Both the position numbers and the translations under genes were made by a program. A DNA stretch of 64,000 nt from Halomonas sp. BDJS001. GTDB taxonomy: Bacteria; Pseudomonadota; Gammaproteobacteria; Pseudomonadales; Halomonadaceae. The stretch lies in NCBI RefSeq assembly GCF_026104355.1, contig NZ_CP110535.1:806001-870000 (forward strand). Reading direction: 5' to 3'. Position 1 is the stretch's first letter, and each line of letters starts with the position of its first letter. This document shows, piece by piece, positions 56,478 to 64,000 of the stretch. The notes below the pieces were generated by a model that saw only the letters and a list, made by a program, of their open reading frames with translations, was not told the DNA's origin and made no database searches.

Positions 56478-57543
56478 ATTGAGAAGGCCAGCGCAACTCG
56501 AAACAAGAGCCACCCTCATCAGAGGGGTAGCATTTAGCCTCGCCACCATGGGCTCTTGCAATCGCCGCCACCACCGCCAATCCGAGCCCACTTCCTTGCT
56601 TGTCTCCTGGCATATTACTGCCAGCATCCCGCGCATGCCGGAATGCCGTGAAAATCTGCGAAGCATATTCCTGAGGAATGCCTGGGCCAGCATCTCTAAC
56701 ACGTAAAACACACCAGCCGTCGTTCTGGCGCGTTTGGATGATGAGTGACCCTGGTGATGCATGCTGGCGAGCGTTTTCCAGCAACGCAAGCAATGCCTGG
56801 CGAATACGGACAGGATCGCAATACGCGGCGCCAGATTGCAGATCAAGGGTTGGATAATGATTTGATGCATTTAGGGCATGTCTACAAAATTCAACGCCTG
56901 ATTCAATTTCAGCAGAAAGATCACATTGCTTGATCTCAAGGTTCAGATGGCCGCTTTCGGCCAAGCTTACGGCGCGAAGGTCTTCAATCAGTTGTGCCAT
57001 GCCGTCGATTTGGGTAAGGAGGCTTTGAAACTGGGGTTTTTCGGGGGGGAATACGCCTTCTGCCAAGCCTTGCAGGCGTCCGCGTAAAATAGTAACGGGC
57101 GTACGCAGCTCATGGGCAATCGCCGCATTCCAGAACGTCATTTCCTTGGACATACGCTGTAATTGGTCTGCCAGGGCATTGAAGTCGTTTGCCAAAACGG
57201 CAGCCTCGCCTAACGAGCGATCACCTGTCGTGGCGCGTGCGTCCAGGTCGCCTTGTGCGACGCGACGCATGCTTTCTGTTACGGAATTTAGGGGTACCAG
57301 AATGCGACGTGCCAAGTGAATGCCCACTATCACGGCGAACGCCAGCCCAACCAACGTAGTGCTAACGAGCCAAGCCCACTCGAGCCCCGACGGGAACATG
57401 TTTGGTTCGCTAATCGACCCCTGCCAAAAATGGAAGGTAATGAAATAGAACACATAAGAGGTCACCACGACTAGCAGTGTTATCCCAAACGCCATCGCTG
57501 CCATTGTTAACGCGATTGTCCGGCTCAATCCAATGAGTTTCAT
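56464..57543 (-). CDS. Sensor histidine kinase, BaeS-like
   Basis: About 359 residues from the ATG at 57543, which overlaps the regulator stop (ATGA); an ATG at 57555 is possible. Two membrane helices (ALTMAAMAFGITLLVVVTSYVFYF and WLVSTTLVGLAFAVIVGIHLA) flank a short periplasmic loop. A HAMP domain (RILVPLNSVTESMRRVAQGDLDAR), the H box FWNAAIAHELRTPVTILRGRLQGLAEG, and the ATPase boxes (LLENARQHA, RDAGPGIPQE, GSGLGLAVVAAIARAHGG) follow. It probably senses envelope stress or the pump substrates. Confidence 0.92.
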   Translation of the reverse strand: MKLIGLSRTIALTMAAMAFGITLLVVVTSYVFYFITFHFWQGSISEPNMFPSGLEWAWLVSTTLVGLAFAVIVGIHLARRILVPLNSVTESMRRVAQGDLDARATTGDRSLGEAAVLANDFNALADQLQRMSKEMTFWNAAIAHELRTPVTILRGRLQGLAEGVFPPEKPQFQSLLTQIDGMAQLIEDLRAVSLAESGHLNLEIKQCDLSAEIESGVEFCRHALNASNHYPTLDLQSGAAYCDPVRIRQALLALLENARQHASPGSLIIQTRQNDGWCVLRVRDAGPGIPQEYASQIFTAFRHARDAGSNMPGDKQGSGLGLAVVAAIARAHGGEAKCYPSDEGGSCFELRWPSQSHRA

Positions 57544-58274
57544 TCTGTTCCCCATAGCCGATACCCAACGCCGCGTATGCCAACGGGTATGCCTCTCACA
57601 TCGACGTCTTCCAGTTTTTTACGCAGCTTGCTTATATGGCTGTCGACAGTGCGCTCAAGCGCCTCGCCCTCGGGTAGGCAGGCGGCCAACAACTCTGCAC
57701 GGGTGCAAACTTTTTTGGGCGCGCGTGCAAGGTGCGTCAACAATCTGAATTCGGTGAGCGTTAACGCAAGGCTGCGTGAGCCTCCTTCCGACTGAACAAA
57801 GGCTTCGTGTTGTTCCAAGTCGATCTCAAAAGGCGGAACCCTGAGCACAAGAGGTTGATGGCTAGCATCAGCCATGGTGCGTCTTAACACCGCCTGAGTG
57901 CGTGCGACGACCTCGGCAGGGTTAAACGGCTTGACGACATAGTCGTCGGCACCAAAACGCAACCCCATCAGTTTATCAATATCCTGATCCATCGCGGTCA
58001 GCATGATGACGGGCGTCTTACCCCGATGGCGAACCTCTGACAGCACCTGCCAACCATCCATTTTAGGCATCTTTACATCAAGTAAGACGAGATCGGGTTT
58101 CATCGACAAATGCATATCTAATGCTTTGCGTCCATCTTCTGCGTAGATGGTGCGGAGGCCCGCACGTTTCAGGTAAGCCTGCAGAATATCAGCGATCTCA
58201 GGCTCGTCTTCGGCGATGAGAATCAGTGCTTGCTGACCAGAATAAGAACTTGGCGACTGATGAGTCTTGGACAT
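57540..58274 (-). CDS. OmpR-family response regulator, BaeR-like
   Basis: From ATG 58274 it has 244 residues (MSKTHQSPSSYSGQQ...); upstream in-frame starts add a non-conserved leader. Receiver domain: LIAEDEPEIADILQAYLKR, phospho-acceptor Asp in PDLVLLDVKMPKMDGW, and YVVKPFNPAEVVAR. The winged-helix DNA-binding domain ends ELLAACLPEGEALERTVDSHISKLRKKLEDVDVRGIPVGIRGVGYRL. Divergent from the RND efflux operon, which is its likely target. Confidence 0.92.
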   Translation of the reverse strand: MSKTHQSPSSYSGQQALILIAEDEPEIADILQAYLKRAGLRTIYAEDGRKALDMHLSMKPDLVLLDVKMPKMDGWQVLSEVRHRGKTPVIMLTAMDQDIDKLMGLRFGADDYVVKPFNPAEVVARTQAVLRRTMADASHQPLVLRVPPFEIDLEQHEAFVQSEGGSRSLALTLTEFRLLTHLARAPKKVCTRAELLAACLPEGEALERTVDSHISKLRKKLEDVDVRGIPVGIRGVGYRLWGTE

Positions 58275-58413
58275 GTAAGCGCCTAATGAAACATTAATAG
58301 TGTTCTCCATCATATCTACACATACCGTCGACGTTAATACCACGCTACAGGGATATAGTCCCCTTCAATTCTATGAGTAGGCAAATGTTTGCCTATATCT
58401 GAAGGGACGATGC

Positions 58414-59574
58414 ATGACGATCCGACATATTTACCGCCATGGTGGCTTCTGCGCCTTGCTGCTAAGCGTGTTAACCGCCTGCGGGCCAGTTGAGCAAGAA
58501 GTAGCGCCGCCGCCTGCCCGAGTGTCTGTTGTTACCTTGGAACCCGTTAGATTGGAGCTGACCGAAGACTTGCCAGCCCGGGTCGTGCCTTTTCAAGTGG
58601 CGGAAATTCGTCCGCAGGTCAGCGGGATTGTCCAACGTCGACTTTTTGAACAGGGAACCGACGTGAGTGCGGGGCAGCCATTATTCGAAATCAACCCAGC
58701 GCCGTTTCGAGCGGAAGTGGAAACGGCAGAAGCCGCTTTGCTGAAGGCCGAAGCTGAGCTTGCGCATGCCCGTTCGCAGGCGGCTCGGTTGGAGTCGCTG
58801 GTCAGAGGGCAGTCGGTGAGCCGCCAAGCGTATGACGATGCCGTCTCCAGCAGCCAGCAAGCTGCCGCTGAGGTAGCCCAAGCGCGTGCCACGCTGTCAC
58901 GCCGCCGCCTTGACTTGGAATTTTCCACGGTGGTGTCCCCCATTGCAGGCCGAATTGATCAGGCGTTGGTAACGGAGGGAGCGCTTGTCGGCAGCAGCGA
59001 TAGCACGCCCATGGCCCGTGTTCAGCAGATCGATAAGGTCTATGTCGATGTTCGGCGCTCGGCTTCCTCGCTCGAATCGCTTCAAGATGCGATGGCGGCA
59101 CAACCTTCGCTAGACAGTGGCTTACCGGTCACCATCCTCGGCAGCAACGGTACACCCTACGATGTCACCGGACGCATTCTTTTTTCGGGCATCAATGTGG
59201 ATGCCAGCACGGGTGATCTTTTACTGCGTGTACTCGTGGACAATCCCCATCGGCGCCTGCTGCCCGGTATGTTTGTGCGCGCCCGCGTGCCCTATGCACA
59301 CTATGACAATGCCTTGACGGTGCCGCAACAGTCCGTGGTGCGCATCGGCGGGAAGCCCTACGTTTGGTTGATTGGTGACAGCGACAAGGCGGTGATGGTC
59401 TCAGTGGAGCTTGGTGAATTGGCGAACGGCAGTTATCGGGTGCAAGCGGGGGTGACAGAGGGGCAGAGGGTCGTCGTCGAGGGTATAGAGCGACTGGCGG
59501 ATGGTGTCGACGTCAGCGCGACTGATTGGCATAGGTCATCGCCTCTTGAGGCTTCAGTGGCATCTTCTTATTAA
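58414..59574 (+). CDS. RND efflux periplasmic adaptor subunit (MexA/AcrA-like lipoprotein)
   Basis: A 386-residue membrane-fusion protein. The N-terminus is a lipoprotein signal with lipobox LTAC (FCALLLSVLTACGPVEQE), so it is anchored by lipid. Next come a lipoyl half-motif (QVAEIRPQVSGIVQRRLFEQGTDVSAGQPLFEINPAPF), an alpha hairpin rich in Ala/Glu (VETAEAALLKAEAELAHARSQAARLESLV), the second lipoyl half (FSTVVSPIAGRIDQALVTEGALV) and a beta-barrel domain. It links the pump at 59593 to an outer-membrane channel. Confidence 0.94.
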   Translation: MTIRHIYRHGGFCALLLSVLTACGPVEQEVAPPPARVSVVTLEPVRLELTEDLPARVVPFQVAEIRPQVSGIVQRRLFEQGTDVSAGQPLFEINPAPFRAEVETAEAALLKAEAELAHARSQAARLESLVRGQSVSRQAYDDAVSSSQQAAAEVAQARATLSRRRLDLEFSTVVSPIAGRIDQALVTEGALVGSSDSTPMARVQQIDKVYVDVRRSASSLESLQDAMAAQPSLDSGLPVTILGSNGTPYDVTGRILFSGINVDASTGDLLLRVLVDNPHRRLLPGMFVRARVPYAHYDNALTVPQQSVVRIGGKPYVWLIGDSDKAVMVSVELGELANGSYRVQAGVTEGQRVVVEGIERLADGVDVSATDWHRSSPLEASVASSY

Positions 59575-59592
59575 GCTTCAGGAGTCTCCGCA

Positions 59593-62500
59593 ATGCCCCA
59601 GTTCTTCATCCAGCGCCCGGTCTTCGCGTGGGTGGTCGCGCTGTTTATCATCCTGCTAGGCGTGATCGCCATTCCGCAGTTGCCGGTCTCTCACTACCCC
59701 TCGGTCGCGCCCCCTTCGGTGACCATCACGGCGACTTACCCCGGCGCCACACCGCAGACTATGAATGACGCCGTGCTCAGTCTCATCGAACGAGAACTGT
59801 CCAGCGTCAAGAACCTGCTGTACTTCGAGTCGTCGGCGGACTCTTCGGGGTCGGCGTCTGTCACCGCCACCTTCAAACCAGGGACAAATCCGGAACTGGC
59901 CCAAGTGGATGTGCAGAATAGACTCAAGGCAGTCGAGCCTCGGTTACCCCAGGCGGTTCGGCAGGATGGGCTGAGCGTAGAGTCAGCGTCATCCAGCTTT
60001 CTGATGATCGTGGGTCTGAACTCCGAGGATGGGCGCTTTGATGAGATCGCCCTGAACGACTATATGGCGCGCAATATCGTTGAGGAGCTGCGCCGCATTG
60101 ACGGTGTTGGTCGTGTGCAGTTGTTCGGTGCTGAGCAGGCAATGCGAATCTGGATAGAGCCGGAGAAGCTGATTGCTTTCGACTTGTCGGTGAATGATCT
60201 CTCGACCGCGATCATGGAGCAGAACGCACCGATTGTGCCGGGTAGCATCGGCGCGTCTCCGGCTTTACCCGGCCAAAAGGTGTCCTCACTGTTGACCGCA
60301 CAGGGGCAATTGAGCACGCCGGAAGAGTTCGCCGCTATCGTACTTCGCGCTAATGTCGACGGCTCCAAAGTGGTGTTGGGCGATGTGGCGCGAGTTGAGT
60401 TGGGCGCCCAATCCTACGGCTTCTCCAATCGTGAGAATGGCCAGCCAGCGACGGCGGCAGCCATACAGCTGGCACCCGGCGCCAATGCTGTCCGCACGTC
60501 GGAAAGTGTGCAGGCGCGTTTGGCTGAGTTAAACCAGGCGCTACCCGCGGGTATGAGCTCATCGATCCCCTTTAATACGGCTCCGTTCGTTAAGGTGTCT
60601 ATCGAGAAGGTTATCCATACCCTTATCGAGGCGATGGTACTGGTCTTCCTAGTGATGTTGCTGTTTCTACAGCACCTCCGTTACACGCTGATTCACGCAC
60701 TGGTCGCGCCGATTGCGTTGTTGGGAACCTTCACGGTGATGCTGCTGGCAGGTTTCTCAATCAACGTGTTGACGATGTTTGGCATGGTGTTGGCGATTGG
60801 CATCATCGTCGATGACGCTATCGTGGTGGTCGAGAACGTTGAGCGCATCATGGCCAAAGAGGGATTGTCGCCAAAGGACGCCACCATCAAGGCGATGAAG
60901 GAAATTACTGGCGCGGTGGTGGGCATCACCCTGGTGTTGACGGTGGTGTTTATCCCGATGGCCTTCTCGAGTGGCTCGGTAGGCGTGATTTACAAGCAAT
61001 TCGCGCTGGCGATGGTGGTCTCGATTCTGTTCTCGGCGTTTCTGGCGTTGACGCTGACACCGGCGCTATGCGCCACCCTTCTCAAGCCCATTAAACCGGG
61101 GCACCACGACAAAGGCGGTTTCTTCGGCTGGTTTAACCGGATGCTTAAACGTATGACCGCCCGTTACGAATCGCGTGTGGGGAGACTGGTCGCTCGCAGC
61201 GGTCGGGTCATGCTGGTGTTTGTGGTCATCGCAGGTGTGCTGGTGTTCGCCTTCCGCCAGTTGCCTTCGGCTTTTCTGCCGGAAGAGGATCAAGGCTATT
61301 TTATGACCAGTATCCAGTTACCCGCCAATGCGACCACCGAGCGTACCTTGGATGTGGTCAAAGCGTATGAGGCGTACGTCATGGCGCGCCCTGCCGTAGA
61401 CGGCAATATGTCTATTTTGGGCTTCGGGTTCTCAGGATCCGGCGCGAATACAGCGCTGACGTTCACCACGCTAAAGGAGTGGGGGAAGCGCGACGGCGCC
61501 ACGGCGGCAAGTGAAGCGGAAGGGGCTCAGGCAGCCATGAGTCAACTGAACGAAGGGACGGTGATGAGTATGTTGCCGCCGGCCATTGATGAGTTGGGCA
61601 CCAAGTCCGGCTTTACGATGTTCTTGCAGGATCGACGCAACCAGGGGGCGGCCGCCCTTAAGGCTGCTGAGATGACGCTGCTTGAACTGGCGGCGCAGAG
61701 CAAGGTAGTCAGCGACGTCTATTCCGACGGCCTTCCGGAAGGGGCGAGCATTCGCCTTGATATTGATCGCCAGAAAGCCGAAGCGCTTGGCGTGTCGTTC
61801 GCCAACATTAGCGAAATCCTGTCTACCGCGATGGGGTCGTCCTACATCAACGATTTCCCGAATGAGGGGCGGATGCAGCAGGTCATCATGCAAGCGGATG
61901 CGTCGGCACGCATGCAGGTCGACGACGTGCTCAAGCTGCACGTGCGTAATAGCAGGGGGGGCATGGTGTCCCTGTCAGAGGTGGTTACTCCGGTGTGGGA
62001 CGAAACACCGCTACAAATGGTGCGCTACCTGGGCTACCCCGCCACCAGCATTTCCGGCAGTGCGGCGAAGGGGGCTTCCACGGGTGACGCCATGGCTGAA
62101 ATGGAGCGTCTGGCGCAGCAACTTCCGCCCGGGTTCGCCGTGGCCTGGACGGGGCAGTCCCTTCAGGAACGCCAGTCCGCTGCTCAGGCACCCATGCTGG
62201 TGGCACTGTCAATCCTGGCGGTATTTCTGGTGTTAGCCGCTCTTTATGAGAGCTGGACGATTCCGCTGTCGGTCATCCTGGTTGTGCCGTTGGGGTTGCT
62301 GGGGGCGGTGGCCGCCATGTTGCTGCGTGACCTGCCTAACGATGTTTTCTTCAAAGTCGGTATGGTCACCGTGATCGGGTTGTCGGCGAAAAACGCGATC
62401 CTGATCGTTGAGTTCGCAAAACAGTTGCGTGAGCAAGGTAAGGGGCTGATGGAGGCCGCGGTGGAAGCCGCCAGCCTGCGCCTGCGTCCGATCCTTATGA

Positions 62501-62697
62501 CCTCACTCGCTTTCGGCTTGGGAGTGGTGCCGTTGATGGTTGCGTTTGGCGCCAGTGCCAAAACCCAGCATGCGATAGGCACGGGGGTGTTCGGCGGCAT
62601 GGTTAGCGGAACGCTTCTGGTGATTCTCTTCGTCCCGGTGTTCTTCGTTTTCGTGATGGGCCTTCAGGAGCGCGTTAATGGCCGGCGAGCCCCATAA
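59593..62697 (+). CDS. RND multidrug efflux permease, AcrB/MexB-like (HAE1)
   Basis: A 1034-residue inner-membrane proton antiporter. The start is MPQFFIQRPVFAWVVALFIILLGVIAI, with PVSHYPSVAPPSVTITATYPGA. Two periplasmic porter domains lie between helices 1-2 and 7-8. The proton-relay acidic pair is in GIIVDDAIVVVENVERIM (helix 4); the helix-10 Lys region is VIGLSAKNAILIVEFAK. Length is typical for the hydrophobe-amphiphile exporter family. No outer-membrane factor gene follows in the window, so a channel encoded elsewhere must be used. Confidence 0.96.
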   Translation: MPQFFIQRPVFAWVVALFIILLGVIAIPQLPVSHYPSVAPPSVTITATYPGATPQTMNDAVLSLIERELSSVKNLLYFESSADSSGSASVTATFKPGTNPELAQVDVQNRLKAVEPRLPQAVRQDGLSVESASSSFLMIVGLNSEDGRFDEIALNDYMARNIVEELRRIDGVGRVQLFGAEQAMRIWIEPEKLIAFDLSVNDLSTAIMEQNAPIVPGSIGASPALPGQKVSSLLTAQGQLSTPEEFAAIVLRANVDGSKVVLGDVARVELGAQSYGFSNRENGQPATAAAIQLAPGANAVRTSESVQARLAELNQALPAGMSSSIPFNTAPFVKVSIEKVIHTLIEAMVLVFLVMLLFLQHLRYTLIHALVAPIALLGTFTVMLLAGFSINVLTMFGMVLAIGIIVDDAIVVVENVERIMAKEGLSPKDATIKAMKEITGAVVGITLVLTVVFIPMAFSSGSVGVIYKQFALAMVVSILFSAFLALTLTPALCATLLKPIKPGHHDKGGFFGWFNRMLKRMTARYESRVGRLVARSGRVMLVFVVIAGVLVFAFRQLPSAFLPEEDQGYFMTSIQLPANATTERTLDVVKAYEAYVMARPAVDGNMSILGFGFSGSGANTALTFTTLKEWGKRDGATAASEAEGAQAAMSQLNEGTVMSMLPPAIDELGTKSGFTMFLQDRRNQGAAALKAAEMTLLELAAQSKVVSDVYSDGLPEGASIRLDIDRQKAEALGVSFANISEILSTAMGSSYINDFPNEGRMQQVIMQADASARMQVDDVLKLHVRNSRGGMVSLSEVVTPVWDETPLQMVRYLGYPATSISGSAAKGASTGDAMAEMERLAQQLPPGFAVAWTGQSLQERQSAAQAPMLVALSILAVFLVLAALYESWTIPLSVILVVPLGLLGAVAAMLLRDLPNDVFFKVGMVTVIGLSAKNAILIVEFAKQLREQGKGLMEAAVEAASLRLRPILMTSLAFGLGVVPLMVAFGASAKTQHAIGTGVFGGMVSGTLLVILFVPVFFVFVMGLQERVNGRRAP

Positions 62698-62735
62698 CGA
62701 GAAGTTATAACCATTATTCAGGAGTTAAGTGGCTA

Positions 62736-64000
62736 ATGCTTGCTGCTATCCCACAACGGTGGCTGGTTCTGTTTGCCGTCATGCTGGCGTTCTTGCCTGT
62801 TGTTATCGATATGACGATTCTGCACGTCGCGGTGCCGGTGCTGACGCCAGCGCTGGGTGCCACGGGTACTGAGGTGCTATGGATCATCGACATCTACCCG
62901 TTGTTGATGGCGGGCCTGCTGGTGCCGATGGGCACGCTGGCTGACCGAATCGGAACGCGCCGTGTGCTGCTGACCGGGCTCGTTGTATTCGGGGTGGCGT
63001 CACTACTGGCGGCATTCTCGACGACACCCGCCATGTTGATCGGTGCTCGAGTGCTGCTAGCTATTGGCGGATCGATGATTATGCCTTGTGTGCTAGGTGT
63101 CATCCGCAAAACCTTCGAAGACGAGCGCGAGCGTGCGATGGCGCTTGGCTTATGGGGAACGGTGGGGGCCGCAGGTGCGGCTGTGGGCCCATTGGTTGGT
63201 GGGGCTTTGCTGGAACATTACTGGTGGGGCTCGGTATTTCTCATTAATGTACCGATCATGCTAGTGGTGGTGGCGGTCGTCTATGGTCTGCTGCCGCGCC
63301 GCGAGGCAACGACACCCGGCAAGTGGTCTTTCGGCCAGGCGTTGATTTTGCTTGTTGGCATTATCTCGGTGGTCTACGGCATCAAGTCTGCGGTGGGAGC
63401 GGGGCAGCCACTATGGCGTGCAGGGTTGGTGCTCTTCTGTGGGTTAGCGATGCTGGCCTGGTTTACACGTATCCAGTTGCGTTCGGCGGTGCCGATGCTG
63501 GACTTATCGCTATTTCGTCATCCGGCCATCGTCGCTGGCATGGTGATGGCGCTAGTGGCTGCCGGCGCACTGGCAGGTGTCGAGCTGACGCTGGCGCAAG
63601 AGCTGCAATATGTGCTGGGCAAGACACCGCTGCAGGCCGGTCTGTTCATGGTGCCGATCATGGCGGCCGCTGCAGTCGGTGGGCCCGTTGCAGGTTACCT
63701 GTCCAACCGGTTTGGCTTACGGCTGGTGGCCAGTATGTCGATGGCGTTAGCGGCAGCAGCGTTGGGCTACTTGGCGCAGGCTGACTTCCACACGCCTGAC
63801 TGGACAGTGCCAACAGCTTTGGCCGTACTGGGGCTAACCCTGAGCATCGGCCTGACCGCTTCCTCAATTGCTATTATGGGGGCCGTGGACGCCAGTAAAG
63901 GAGGGGCTGCAGGTTCTTTGGAAGCCACTGGCTATGAATTGGGTAGTGGGCTAGGCATCACCCTGTTCGGGGTTTTCATGGCCAGCGTGTACACCAATAC
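62736..64000 (+). CDS. MFS efflux transporter, DHA2 family (SmvA/EmrB-like), 3' end outside window
   Basis: The ATG at 62736 has AGGAG about 12 bases upstream, and the frame is open to base 64000 (421 codons). It starts MLAAIPQRWLVLFAVMLAFL and PVVIDMTILHVAVPVL; WIIDIYPLLMAGLLVPMGTLADRIGTRRVLL holds the loop 2-3 motif. Further motifs include VLLAIGGSMIMPCVLGVIRK and TVGAAGAAVGPLVGGALLEHYWWGSVFLINVP. About 14 helices are expected, like quaternary-ammonium exporters SmvA/QacA. It lies 38 bases after the RND pump and is probably co-transcribed with it. Confidence 0.9.
   Translation, partial: MLAAIPQRWLVLFAVMLAFLPVVIDMTILHVAVPVLTPALGATGTEVLWIIDIYPLLMAGLLVPMGTLADRIGTRRVLLTGLVVFGVASLLAAFSTTPAMLIGARVLLAIGGSMIMPCVLGVIRKTFEDERERAMALGLWGTVGAAGAAVGPLVGGALLEHYWWGSVFLINVPIMLVVVAVVYGLLPRREATTPGKWSFGQALILLVGIISVVYGIKSAVGAGQPLWRAGLVLFCGLAMLAWFTRIQLRSAVPMLDLSLFRHPAIVAGMVMALVAAGALAGVELTLAQELQYVLGKTPLQAGLFMVPIMAAAAVGGPVAGYLSNRFGLRLVASMSMALAAAALGYLAQADFHTPDWTVPTALAVLGLTLSIGLTASSIAIMGAVDASKGGAAGSLEATGYELGSGLGITLFGVFMASVYTN

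Noticed and set aside
63323..63784. A 153-codon plus-strand frame near the right edge
   Set aside because: It is out of frame within the MFS exporter gene that starts at 62736 and stays open to the window end.

Overview
The window reads as a gammaproteobacterial chromosome segment, most likely from the Halomonadaceae (Halomonas or a close relative). This is inferred from overall protein character, the zipA-ligA-yheU-mnmC gene order and the moderately high GC of the backbone. No rRNA, tRNA, integrase, complete insertion sequence or CRISPR array was seen.

Positions 1-27543 are compact, intact backbone. It holds cell division (zipA), DNA repair (ligA, xseA), tRNA modification (mnmC), a YciI/PHP/YciO group, an acid phosphatase, a potassium channel, a CYTH phosphatase, a PhoU-like/Pit phosphate pair and argA. 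These are followed by a class III aminotransferase with an RpiR regulator, a stress-type SDR, a four-gene envelope cluster (holin-X and DUF3618 proteins), and guaB-guaA.

Positions 27544-56330 are accessory and patchy. Just after guaA lies a type I restriction-modification locus in the order hsdS, AAA ATPase, HNH protein, hsdM, with no hsdR. Next come a LysR remnant, phzF, a DUF808 membrane protein, a 13-unit 9-bp tandem repeat, and an unrecognised 573-aa protein with a PD-(D/E)XK-like signature. Positions 38700-46650 are a strikingly AT-rich island. It carries a six-gene operon (NodB-type deacetylase, MFS exporter, acyl-AMP ligase, two SDRs, GNAT-like protein), then luxI, and a convergent luxR that overlaps luxI. 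Closely matching 16-bp palindromes of lux-box form lie upstream of both the operon and luxI. Together these suggest a quorum-sensing-controlled biosynthetic and export pathway acquired by transfer; the product cannot be deduced. Right of the island are a Fic remnant, a DMT exporter/LysR pair, and an Rpn nuclease gene whose 3' end is duplicated around a HicA-like/HTH gene pair with a perfect 32-bp palindrome upstream. A large exported protein, a second phzF with an in-frame stop, and an AraC/TauE pair follow.

Positions 56464-64000 are an efflux locus. A BaeSR-like two-component system is divergent from a MexA-like adaptor, an AcrB-like RND pump and an MFS exporter that runs off the right edge.

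Many genes of the AT-rich region are broken by single indels in A or T runs, nearly always explained by one missing base. The GC-rich genes show almost none. This looks more like homopolymer undercalling than real decay, so those genes are described as reconstructed and probably functional.
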